Assembly (NCBI GenBank): GCA_047617305.1
Contig: JBLGCL010000118.1
Location: forward strand, 1 to 9,005
Reading direction: 5' to 3'
Source: DATFIX01 sp047617305
GTDB lineage: Archaea; Halobacteriota; Halobacteria; Halobacteriales; Natrialbaceae
Length of the DNA stretch: 9,005 bases
Shown: positions 1-5,517 of the stretch, piece after piece
Position numbering within the stretch: position 1 is the stretch's first letter
Layout of the letters: each line of letters starts with the position of its first letter
The notes under the pieces: generated by a model
The model's input: only the letters and a program-made list of their open reading frames with translations
Databases searched by the model: none
What the model was told of the DNA's origin: nothing
Translations under genes and position numbers: made by a program

Positions 1-250
1 GCCCCGCGTCGACGACGTCGAACGGACGATCTTCCTCTGCCCCTACCGGAACCTGGGGGCCGACCGCTGGGGGCAGAAGTGGTTCTGTCACGACGTCCTG
101 GACCGGGTGGATGACGGCTACGTGACTTTCCTTCGCCGGCACAAGGGGATCGACTATCAGCGTCCCAGAGGCTGTGCGAACCTGGACTACTGCGACGAGT
201 CGGCGTACTGCTACTCGGAGGTCACCGAGGGCCGTTCCGGCCGAGGATGA
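1..250 (+). CDS. C-terminal part of a cysteine-rich protein of unknown function (5' end outside window)
   Basis: The frame starting at base 2 is open from the window edge to a TGA at 248-250, giving 82 visible residues; the N-terminus lies outside. The visible part has five cysteines (visible residues 13, 29, 58, 64, 70), with His30 directly after Cys29. The last three form C-x5-C-x5-C inside an aromatic stretch (NLDYCDESAYCY). This suggests metal binding or a structural Cys cluster, but the spacing is not a standard CxxC zinc ribbon and I do not recognise the family. The acidic/aromatic composition and G/C-ending codons match haloarchaeal coding DNA. The stop overlaps the methyltransferase start codon (ATGA, 247-250), so the two are probably co-transcribed and translationally coupled. 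Coding status is fairly sure; function is unknown. Confidence 0.7.
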   Translation, partial: PRVDDVERTIFLCPYRNLGADRWGQKWFCHDVLDRVDDGYVTFLRRHKGIDYQRPRGCANLDYCDESAYCYSEVTEGRSGRG

Positions 251-1188
251 CGGATCGAACCGCGGACGGTGTGGGGGCGACGGGGAGTGGGCCCGGCGGA
301 GACGACGACCCCTCGACGGCCGAACCGCTCCACCGCCGGGTGCGTGACCACTTCACCGACGACGGGGATCGGGACGACCTGTGGGCGGGGTTCGCCCGCT
401 TTCTCGACACGCGGGCGTACCTCAACCTCGGCTACTCGCGGTGGTACCAGCCGCACCCGATCGGCGACAGCCAGCGACGACTCGCCGACAGGGTCGGCCG
501 GGACCTCGCCGCCGCCCTGATACGGACCGAGGGCGTTCGCCTGCTCGACGCCGGCTGCGGTCGCGGGGGGCCGGTCACCCACCTCGCCGCCGAATTCGGC
601 TTCGACGTGACCGGCGTGGACCTCGTTCCGTACAACGTCGAGCAGGCCAGGGCGAACGGCCGGGAGCGGGACGTCGACGCCGCGTTCGTGCTGGGCGACG
701 CGACGGCGCTGCCGCTGGGATCGGGCGTCTTCCCCGTGGCCGTCGCGCTCGATTCCCTCGTGTACGTGCCGGACGAGGCCGCCGCCTTCGCGGAACTGTC
801 GCGGGTACTCGCGCCTGACGGTCACCTCGTGGTCACGGACCTGGTCGCCCGGGACGGGATCGGCGCCGACGGACACCGGGCGCTCGAAGCGTTCGCGGAC
901 GCCTGGGACATGCCCGTCCCGTCCACGCTGTCGAGCTACCGCGCCGCCGTCGACGGGGCAGGCTTTGCCGTCCGGACGGTCGCGGACCTCTCCCGGAACA
1001 GCACCGGCCGGTTCCGGAAGTGGTCTGGGCTTTACCTCGCGCTCGCGTCCGGGCCGACGGACGGGACGTTCGGGTGGCTCCACCGCCGACTCGGACTCGA
1101 TCCCGACGTCGTTCGCCGGCAGGTGCGGACGGCGCACGAGGCGCTGCCGTCTCTCAGGCGGGTGCTCCTGCACGCACGACGGGACTGA
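247..1188 (+). CDS. Class I SAM-dependent methyltransferase (small-molecule type)
   Basis: A 313-residue cytosolic methyltransferase with the Rossmann-like class I fold. Motif I is LLDAGCGRGG (residues 99-108). The acidic residue ending strand 2, expected to bind the SAM ribose, is Asp125 in VTGVDLVP. The adenine-contacting loop is GDATALPL from Gly150-Asp151. Strand 4 and post-motif regions follow (VAVALDSLVYV, then LAPDGHLVVTDL). Residues 1-30 are acidic and low in complexity. The segment LNLGYSRWYQP before motif I resembles the lid of small-molecule O/N/C-methyltransferases near the UbiE and polyketide-tailoring groups. This is a family resemblance; the substrate cannot be read from the sequence. 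ATG 247 overlaps the upstream stop (ATGA), which supports this start and an operon. A zinc-ribbon protein follows 59 bp downstream on the same strand. Confidence 0.9.
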   Translation: MTDRTADGVGATGSGPGGDDDPSTAEPLHRRVRDHFTDDGDRDDLWAGFARFLDTRAYLNLGYSRWYQPHPIGDSQRRLADRVGRDLAAALIRTEGVRLLDAGCGRGGPVTHLAAEFGFDVTGVDLVPYNVEQARANGRERDVDAAFVLGDATALPLGSGVFPVAVALDSLVYVPDEAAAFAELSRVLAPDGHLVVTDLVARDGIGADGHRALEAFADAWDMPVPSTLSSYRAAVDGAGFAVRTVADLSRNSTGRFRKWSGLYLALASGPTDGTFGWLHRRLGLDPDVVRRQVRTAHEALPSLRRVLLHARRD

Positions 1189-1227
1189 TGCCGGGGGCTC
1201 TCCGTGACGGTACATCTAAGGAATCCC

Positions 1228-1232
1228 GGAGG
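1228..1232 (+). promoter_or_regulatory. Possible Shine-Dalgarno site for the zinc-ribbon gene
   Basis: GGAGG, complementary to the archaeal 16S rRNA 3' end, lies 15 nt before ATG 1248. That spacing is longer than the usual 5-10 nt, so it gives only moderate support to ATG 1248 over the upstream in-frame ATG 1188. Confidence 0.4.
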
Positions 1233-1247
1233 AACTGTCGGACAGCC

Positions 1248-1553
1248 ATGACGTGTCCAGTCTGCGGCGGAACGGACCGGAAAACGATCAACGTCCGTAT
1301 CAGCCGTGACAGCGACCTGAAGCAACTCGTCGGGAGCACGTGGGACGCCCGAAACATGGCCCGGTGTAACGACTGCGGCGTGCTCTACGACCATCGATAC
1401 GTGGAGTCGGAGGGATCCGATGACGGGACCGAGGTGGGGCGGACGACCCCCGACACGGTGAACTGCCCCGACTGCGGATCGCCGAACCCGGGCGACCGTG
1501 ACACGTGCGAGTACTGCGGAGCGCAGTTGAACCCGTCCTCGACCCAGTCGTAA
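1248..1553 (+). CDS. Small protein with two zinc-ribbon-like cysteine sets
   Basis: A 101-residue acidic protein. It begins MTCPVCGG and pairs Cys3/Cys6 with Cys40/Cys43 (CNDC), a typical long-loop zinc ribbon. A second compact set follows in the C-terminal third: CPDC (Cys73/Cys76) and CEYC (Cys87/Cys90), with the GSPNPGDRDTC loop common in archaeal zinc-ribbon domains. Each set can bind one Zn by four thiolates. Such mini-proteins in haloarchaea are mostly uncharacterised; nucleic-acid or protein binding is inference. ATG 1248 is chosen because the first knuckle then begins at residue 3. An in-frame ATG at 1188, in a TGATG stop-start overlap with the methyltransferase, would add 20 basic residues unlike the rest. 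It may be co-transcribed with the methyltransferase and converges with the ABC permease gene 14 bp away. Confidence 0.82.
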   Translation: MTCPVCGGTDRKTINVRISRDSDLKQLVGSTWDARNMARCNDCGVLYDHRYVESEGSDDGTEVGRTTPDTVNCPDCGSPNPGDRDTCEYCGAQLNPSSTQS

Positions 1554-1567
1554 CGATCACCCACCGC

Positions 1568-3244
1568 TCACGCCAGCGTGTACCGATCGAACCGTCGCAC
1601 GGCGTACCGATACGCCACGACCGGCGCCAGCAACAGCGGGACCAGCGCGACGGCCGCGATCCAGTAGAGCGTCCCCTCGCCGACCGACCAGCCGAAGGGA
1701 AGCGCCCACGAGACCAGGCCCGTCGCCAGGATTCGGACGAACTCCTCGGCGACGATCCCGGCGGCCGCGGCCGTCCCGAACAGGGACAGCGTGAACAGCA
1801 GGAAGGCCCACCGGCTCGGAAGGACCGTCTTCATGGACCGGGTGACCGTCGTCGCCTCGAACTTCGGGAAGGCCATCCCGATGCCGACCGACAGCGCGGC
1901 GGCGACGAGCATGGTGACCGGCGTGGCCGCGAGGAGGACGGCCGTGGTTTCGACGTCGACGGGACTGAGCACGGCGACGGCCGCCGTCACGATCACGCCG
2001 AGCGGGACCGCGACGACGAGGCCGGCGAGCACGATGGCCCGGACGAACCGCCGTCCATCGACCCGGCTGAGCAGCGTCGAGGCGAGGGCGGCGCCCTGGT
2101 CCCCGAGGGGGTTCAACGTGAAGATGACGCCCGCCATCCAGGCGACGAGGACCACCACGAGGTACGGGAGATACTCCGGGACCTGCCCGCTCTGGAGTAT
2201 CCCGGCGAGCGGGCCCGCGATGAAGAGCAACGGGTAGAAGGCGTACAGGAGCTTCATCGGCGAGCGCCGGGCGCGTCGCCACGAGAGGACGATCCGGGAG
2301 GCGGTCGCGCGGCCGAAGATCGGAGCGAGTCGGCGCTCGAAGCCGGGCGCCGAGTCCTCGGCCGTGGTCGCCCGCGGTTCCGCGCCGGCCAGGGCGGGGT
2401 CGGAGAACCAGTGGCGCTCGGCCACGCGGGTGCCCACGACCACGCCGAGGACGCCGACGACGAGAGTCAGGACGATCGCAGCCGCTGCCGAGCGGGTCGC
2501 GGCGTTCAGTGCGGGCGTCCCGAGCAGTCCGAGGTCGGCGTACCAGCCGAACGGCGAGGCCTGCATCGGTTCGAACAGCTGGATCATGATCCGGTCGAGC
2601 GTGCCGGTCGCGATGATACCGAAGTAAGCCACGAAGACGACGAGAACGATCCCGCCCTTGTGACGCGCGACGAACTCGAACCGGGTGGCGACGTGGCGGA
2701 TCCCGAGGCCGACCGGGTAGCCGATGCCGACGCTCGCCAGGCCCGCCGCCGCCACCGCCAGTGGGACGAGCAGGGCGGGTGCCAGCGTCCCGCTCCCGAT
2801 CGCCAGTCCCACGCCGATCCCGATCCCGGGGGGCAGGAGCCAGAGCAGGAAATAGACGTACTCCGCGAGCAGGAGACCCACCACCGCCTGCCCCGTCGGA
2901 ACGACCGTCAGGATCCCCTCGGCCTGGGCCAGCGTGCCGCGCTGCCCGACGGCCCGGACCACGTAGACCATCGTGAGCACCAGCCAGAAGAGCGCGAGGA
3001 TCCCCCGGACCGCCTCGATGGCGGTGAACGGGCCGACGTCCAGAAGTCCCGCGTTCCCCCCGGCGAGCGATTGCCCCGCGCGATAAGCGACGTAGCCGCC
3101 GCTCAAGGTGGACGCGCCGAAGATCACGACGTACATGACGGCGCCCACCGCGGACGTGGCCCCGTTCCCCCAGTCGGTGTGCTTCCGGAGCATCCGCGTG
3201 ACGTCGATCCACGCGAGCCGCCGGCTGTGCGCGAGCGCGCTCAT
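1568..3244 (-). CDS. ABC-2-type transporter permease, about 12 TM segments
   Basis: A 558-residue integral membrane protein and the membrane partner of the ATPase encoded just upstream. The start ATG (3242-3244, complement) overlaps the ATPase stop by 4 nt (ATGA), a strong sign of coupled translation and one complex. I count about 12 hydrophobic segments in two groups of six. The first group includes MYVVIFGAST, LALFWLVLTMVYVV, LLAEYVYFLLWLLPP and IVLVVFVAYFGIIA. A charged middle region (about residues 280-330) includes SWRRARRSPMK before the seventh segment. The second group includes LLYAFYPLLFIAGPLAGIL, LVVVLVAWMAGVIFTL and the final VALVPLLLAPVVAYRYAV. Length and the two-half layout suggest a single chain with two six-helix units, unlike the more common six-helix ABC-2 half-permease. 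The substrate is unknown; export or membrane-lipid related roles are possible. Confidence 0.85.
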   Translation of the reverse strand: MSALAHSRRLAWIDVTRMLRKHTDWGNGATSAVGAVMYVVIFGASTLSGGYVAYRAGQSLAGGNAGLLDVGPFTAIEAVRGILALFWLVLTMVYVVRAVGQRGTLAQAEGILTVVPTGQAVVGLLLAEYVYFLLWLLPPGIGIGVGLAIGSGTLAPALLVPLAVAAAGLASVGIGYPVGLGIRHVATRFEFVARHKGGIVLVVFVAYFGIIATGTLDRIMIQLFEPMQASPFGWYADLGLLGTPALNAATRSAAAAIVLTLVVGVLGVVVGTRVAERHWFSDPALAGAEPRATTAEDSAPGFERRLAPIFGRATASRIVLSWRRARRSPMKLLYAFYPLLFIAGPLAGILQSGQVPEYLPYLVVVLVAWMAGVIFTLNPLGDQGAALASTLLSRVDGRRFVRAIVLAGLVVAVPLGVIVTAAVAVLSPVDVETTAVLLAATPVTMLVAAALSVGIGMAFPKFEATTVTRSMKTVLPSRWAFLLFTLSLFGTAAAAGIVAEEFVRILATGLVSWALPFGWSVGEGTLYWIAAVALVPLLLAPVVAYRYAVRRFDRYTLA

Positions 3245-4140
3245 GGGCCGACCTCGTCGGGATCGGCGTCGGTCGCGTCGCCGTCGTTCTCGCCGCCGTC
3301 CGTCTCGGGGGCAACCATCCCGTCGTCCGTTCCGGCCGCCGGCTCGCTCCCGGCCGCGGCGTACTCCTCGGCGTGGTCCGCGGTGACCGCGAGGAAGACG
3401 TCCTCCAGCGACCCCGCCTCGCCGCGCTCGGCGCGACGTTTGAGTTCCGCCGGCGTCCCCTCGGCGACCAGCCGGCCGTCGTGGAGGACGCCGACGGCGT
3501 CGGCCAGCTCGTCGACCACCGACAGGATGTGCGTCGAGAGGAAGATGGTCGTCTCGCGGTCGGCCAACTCGGCGATCAGGTCCTTGACCGTCCGGGCCGC
3601 CCGCGGGTCGAGGCCGCTCGTGGGTTCGTCGAGGAAGATCACCGGCGGGTCGTGGAGGATCGCCTGGATCAGGCCGACCTTCTTGCGCATCCCGGTCGAG
3701 TAGCCCTCCTGCCGGCGGTCGGCCGCCCCGGCGAGGTCGAACCGGTCGAGGTACTCCCGGATGCGCTCGTCGGCCGCCTCCGCGGGGAGGTCGTGCAGGG
3801 CCGCGACGTGCCGGAGTTGTTCGCGACCGGTCAACTCGTCGAACAGCGGCGGCTCCTCCGGCAGGTAGCCGATGTGCTGGATGAGTTCGCGACGGTCGCG
3901 GACGTCGACGCCCATGATCCGTGCCTCGCCCCCCGTCGGCCGGGTCAGCGACGTCAGCATCCGCATGGTCGTCGTCTTCCCCGACCCGTTCGGGCCGAGG
4001 AAGCCGTAGACGACCCCGCGATCGATGGAGAGATCGAGGTCCTCGACGGCGATGACCGCCTCGAACTGCTTGGTGAGCCCCCGCGTCTCGATGGCGAAGG
4101 TGTCGCCCGCGGCGTCGATGGCGTTCGGGGAAGATTCCAT
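3241..4140 (-). CDS. ABC transporter ATP-binding protein (NatA/CcmA/DrrA-like)
   Basis: A 299-residue ATPase that powers the adjoining permease at the inner face of the membrane. Its motifs are complete: Walker A GPNGSGKTT (49-57); Q-loop region GYLPEE (91-96) with Glu95 at the usual Gln position, as is common in this exporter branch; signature YSTGM (147-151) in place of LSGGQ; Walker B VIFLDEP (167-173) with catalytic Glu172; D-loop SGLD (175-178); and switch His204 in STHIL. The last 40 or so residues form an acidic, Gly/Asp-rich tail (TDGGENDGDATDADPDE), probably disordered. The start at 4140 is chosen because an AT-rich promoter lies 19-32 nt upstream, which suits leaderless initiation. 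A TTG at 4191 would run through the promoter. The stop overlaps the permease start. Confidence 0.93.
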   Translation of the reverse strand: MESSPNAIDAAGDTFAIETRGLTKQFEAVIAVEDLDLSIDRGVVYGFLGPNGSGKTTTMRMLTSLTRPTGGEARIMGVDVRDRRELIQHIGYLPEEPPLFDELTGREQLRHVAALHDLPAEAADERIREYLDRFDLAGAADRRQEGYSTGMRKKVGLIQAILHDPPVIFLDEPTSGLDPRAARTVKDLIAELADRETTIFLSTHILSVVDELADAVGVLHDGRLVAEGTPAELKRRAERGEAGSLEDVFLAVTADHAEEYAAAGSEPAAGTDDGMVAPETDGGENDGDATDADPDEVGP

Positions 4141-4156
4141 GGAACGTATTGGATCC

Positions 4157-4172
4157 TTAACTACAAGTAGTT
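4157..4172 (-). promoter_or_regulatory. Promoter with perfect dyad (possible operator) for the ABC exporter
   Basis: Upstream of the ATPase ATG the otherwise GC-rich sequence becomes AT-rich. It contains AACTAC-aa-GTAGTT (4159-4172), a perfect inverted repeat with 6-nt arms and a 2-nt spacer. The dyad spans about -32 to -19 relative to the start codon, where the archaeal TATA/BRE element of a leaderless transcript should lie. A TTAA at its downstream edge (4157-4160) adds to the AT-rich core. Promoter position is inferred; a regulator bound there would block TBP/TFB. Confidence 0.5.
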
Positions 4173-4243
4173 TGACTCCTGACTGCCCCAATTCCGGACG
4201 GAGAGGCGTGTTAACGGCCGACTAGCGAGTATCGAGCCGTCGA

Positions 4244-4729
4244 CTAACGAGGTTCGAGGCGATCGTCGAGAACCTCCTCGAGCGCCCGTTCGTCAGCGTC
4301 GGTCCGGCGGCCGTCCGTGCCCCAGTGGACCTCGCCGTCCCGATCGACGAGCAGGGCGTAGATCGCGTCCTCCGTCGGGAGGTCGAGCGATCGCCGGAAC
4401 GCCGTCACGTTCAGGTAGAGGGTGATCGTCCGTCGCCGGGCCAGGTCGTCGTGGACGCCCCCGCGCATCCCGCCGTCGATGAAGGGTCGGACCGGGACGT
4501 ACAACCGATCGATGACCGGGAGCTCGTAGTACCGGAGGTCGGGGTAGTCGTCCTCGAGACGTCTGGCGGTCGGGACCCACGTGTCCACGTCGGCCTGTTG
4601 GTCCCGGCGGAAGGCGACGAGGACCAGGTTCAGCCCCCCGTCGAAGTCTCGGGGGAGTTCGTACGACGTCCCGTCGAGGCTCCGCCCGTCGACTTCGGGG
4701 AACGTCCCGTCGTCCGCTACCGTCGCCAT
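4244..4729 (-). CDS. Thioredoxin-fold-like protein lacking cysteines
   Basis: A 161-residue acidic soluble protein. The layout resembles redoxin/thioredoxin-like domains: an N-terminal FPEVDGRSLDG segment, a strand LNLVLVAF (33-40) followed by a helix, a second strand and helix, and a C-terminal hairpin AIYALLVDRDGEVHW (122-136) like the last strands of redoxins and Atp10-like proteins. Where the CxxC would follow strand 1, the sequence reads FRRDQQADVDTW, and the whole protein has no cysteine, so thiol redox chemistry is excluded. A Gly-rich loop (IDGGMRGGVHDD, 84-95) is notable. A chaperone or binding role is possible by analogy with Atp10; this is inference. ATG 4729 is preferred over TTG 4789, which would reach back into the divergent promoter region. 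It lies 103 bp upstream of the ATPase gene on the same strand. Confidence 0.72.
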   Translation of the reverse strand: MATVADDGTFPEVDGRSLDGTSYELPRDFDGGLNLVLVAFRRDQQADVDTWVPTARRLEDDYPDLRYYELPVIDRLYVPVRPFIDGGMRGGVHDDLARRRTITLYLNVTAFRRSLDLPTEDAIYALLVDRDGEVHWGTDGRRTDADERALEEVLDDRLEPR

Positions 4730-4815
4730 ACCCCCGTCTCCGGCCACCGGACAGTAAGCCCTGACGAATATCCGGGATGGACACACCAAAGGAGTTGCGG
4801 AGCGTTTCTCGGGGT
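4730..4815. promoter_or_regulatory. Divergent promoter region between thioredoxin-like and small Cys-rich genes
   Basis: These 86 bases separate two divergent start codons. On the + strand CCAAAGG (4786-4792) lies 24-30 nt before ATG 4816, the place expected for a TATA-like element of a leaderless transcript. On the - strand the complement of 4751-4760 (GGCTTACTGT) sits 22-31 nt before ATG 4729. Another AT-rich patch, CGAATAT (4765-4771), could serve either direction. All matches to the haloarchaeal TATA consensus are weak, so only the position of the region is reasonably sure. Confidence 0.4.
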
Positions 4816-4980
4816 ATGAGCTTCAGCGATTCCAAGAAGAGCCTCGAATGCCGCTGTACCCGCTGCAAGTACAACAACAACGGCAGTTGTGGGTACCAGG
4901 GCCGGGTACTCATCAACGCCAACGGCGAGTGCGAGGTCATGGAGGAGGGCTTCGGCGGCGGACCCGGCCCGTACGGTTGA
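4816..4980 (+). CDS. Small five-cysteine protein, DUF1540-like
   Basis: A 54-residue protein with cysteines at 12, 14, 17, 25 and 39. The core CTRCKYNNNGSCGY (14-27), followed by RVLINANGECEVME (30-43), resembles DUF1540 proteins, in which four cysteines surround a C-x-Y-N segment and a short strand pair. Cys12, 17, 25 and 39 are the best match to that pattern; Cys14 is extra. Metal binding is likely; its role is unknown. The tail is Gly/Pro-rich (GFGGGPGPYG). ATG 4816 is preferred. An in-frame ATG at 4777 would add 13 residues and would cover the AT-rich promoter element. It is divergent from the cysteine-free thioredoxin-like gene, and a truncated DUF2071 gene follows 130 bp downstream. Coding is well supported by the motif; the exact family is less sure. 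Confidence 0.78.
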   Translation: MSFSDSKKSLECRCTRCKYNNNGSCGYQGRVLINANGECEVMEEGFGGGPGPYG

Positions 4981-5097
4981 TCGAGCCGATGCCGGCGGGG
5001 AGCACGGAACGGGCCCATCGAGCTGGTATCTGCCCTCACCGCCGGACCCGAACGGAAACGAGAGCCAGGCGGGGTAGTTCACTCGTACCGGATGGTC

Positions 5098-5107
5098 AGG
5101 AGTGATC
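5098..5107 (+). promoter_or_regulatory. Shine-Dalgarno site of the truncated DUF2071 gene
   Basis: AGGAGTGATC differs from the ideal archaeal AGGAGGTGATC by loss of one G. The GGAG ends 8 nt before ATG 5111, correct spacing. It fixes the start of the DUF2071 remnant and suggests the gene once had a leadered transcript, perhaps with the small cysteine-rich gene upstream. No clear TATA element is visible in 4981-5097. Confidence 0.6.
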
Positions 5108-5110
5108 CCA

Positions 5111-5407
5111 ATGTTCGAGCGATCCGGCGGACGACTCGCAGGCGGCCTCCCGGTCGAAATGGGCTGGCGTCACGTCCAGTTCGCGAACTGGCCCGTCGGT
5201 CCCGCCGTCGTGGCGGCCCACCTGCCGGACTGGCTGACGGTCGACACCTGCGACGGCGACGCCTGGCTCTCGGTCGTCCCCTTCACCAACGTCGCAGTCC
5301 GGCCCACGGGACTGCCCGCCAGCCTCGGGTTCGCCCTCCCGGAACTCAACCTCCGGACGTACGTGATCCACGACGACCGTCCCGGCGTCTACGCCCGAGA
5401 GACGTGA
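5111..5407 (+). pseudogene. Truncated DUF2071 (YqjF-like) protein, N-terminal part only
   Basis: The 98 predicted residues match the N-terminal region of DUF2071 proteins. The signature blocks run in order: MGWRHVQFANWPV (17-29), LPDWLTVDTCDGDAWLSVVPF, VRPTGLPASLG, then PELNLRTYV and a DDRPGVY block. Full-length members are about 220-250 residues and normally continue after RPGVY with a Phe-Phe-Ser-Leu-Asp-Ala type block. Here the frame reads ARET and stops (TGA 5405-5407). Neither of the other two frames after 5390 restores that block, so this is not a simple frameshift. A deletion or replacement from about 5396 onward is more likely. Codon use is normal and the Shine-Dalgarno site is intact, so the truncation may be recent, or a short product may still be made. 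The function of the intact family is poorly defined. Confidence 0.75.
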
Positions 5408-5481
5408 TCGATTCTGCCGCGAGACGCGACGGGACTCCATTCCCCCGGCGGACGGGAACGCACGTCGCGTCGATTCGTTGT

Positions 5482-5517
5482 CGTAAGCATTTTACGCTAG
5501 TGACAAAAACCTCCCAC
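5482..5517 (+). promoter_or_regulatory. Leaderless promoter with overlapping dyad for the arylsulfotransferase-like gene
   Basis: TTTTA (5490-5494) lies 24-28 nt before GTG 5518, the distance expected between an archaeal TATA box and the start of a leaderless transcript. It is embedded in CGTAA-gcatt-TTACG (5482-5496), a perfect inverted repeat with 5-nt arms. The whole patch is much richer in A/T than its surroundings. The promoter is likely; operator function of the dyad is speculative. Confidence 0.6.

Noticed and set aside
211..1215. Open frame antisense to the methyltransferase
   Set aside because: It shows no recognisable domain, and the sense frame has complete SAM-binding motifs.
1557..3314. 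Alternative - strand frame over the permease
   Set aside because: It has an Arg/Pro/Gly-rich composition with no membrane segments, while the chosen frame gives a 12-helix permease.
1505..3703. Very long open frame on the + strand across the ABC exporter genes
   Set aside because: It is antisense to two genes with clear motifs and an ATGA overlap. Its product is an Arg/Asp/Gly-rich string without domains, as expected for frames opposite GC-rich haloarchaeal genes.
3373..4170. Open frame antisense to the ABC ATPase
   Set aside because: It lies opposite a fully motif-supported ATPase and shows no domain of its own.
4141..4191. Upstream TTG start for the ABC ATPase (17 extra residues)
   Set aside because: It would translate the AT-rich promoter and dyad, and no Shine-Dalgarno site supports it.
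4777..4815. Upstream ATG extending the small five-cysteine protein by 13 residues
   Set aside because: The extension covers the only plausible promoter element and adds no conserved-looking residues. It remains possible, since GGAG occurs nearby only downstream of it.
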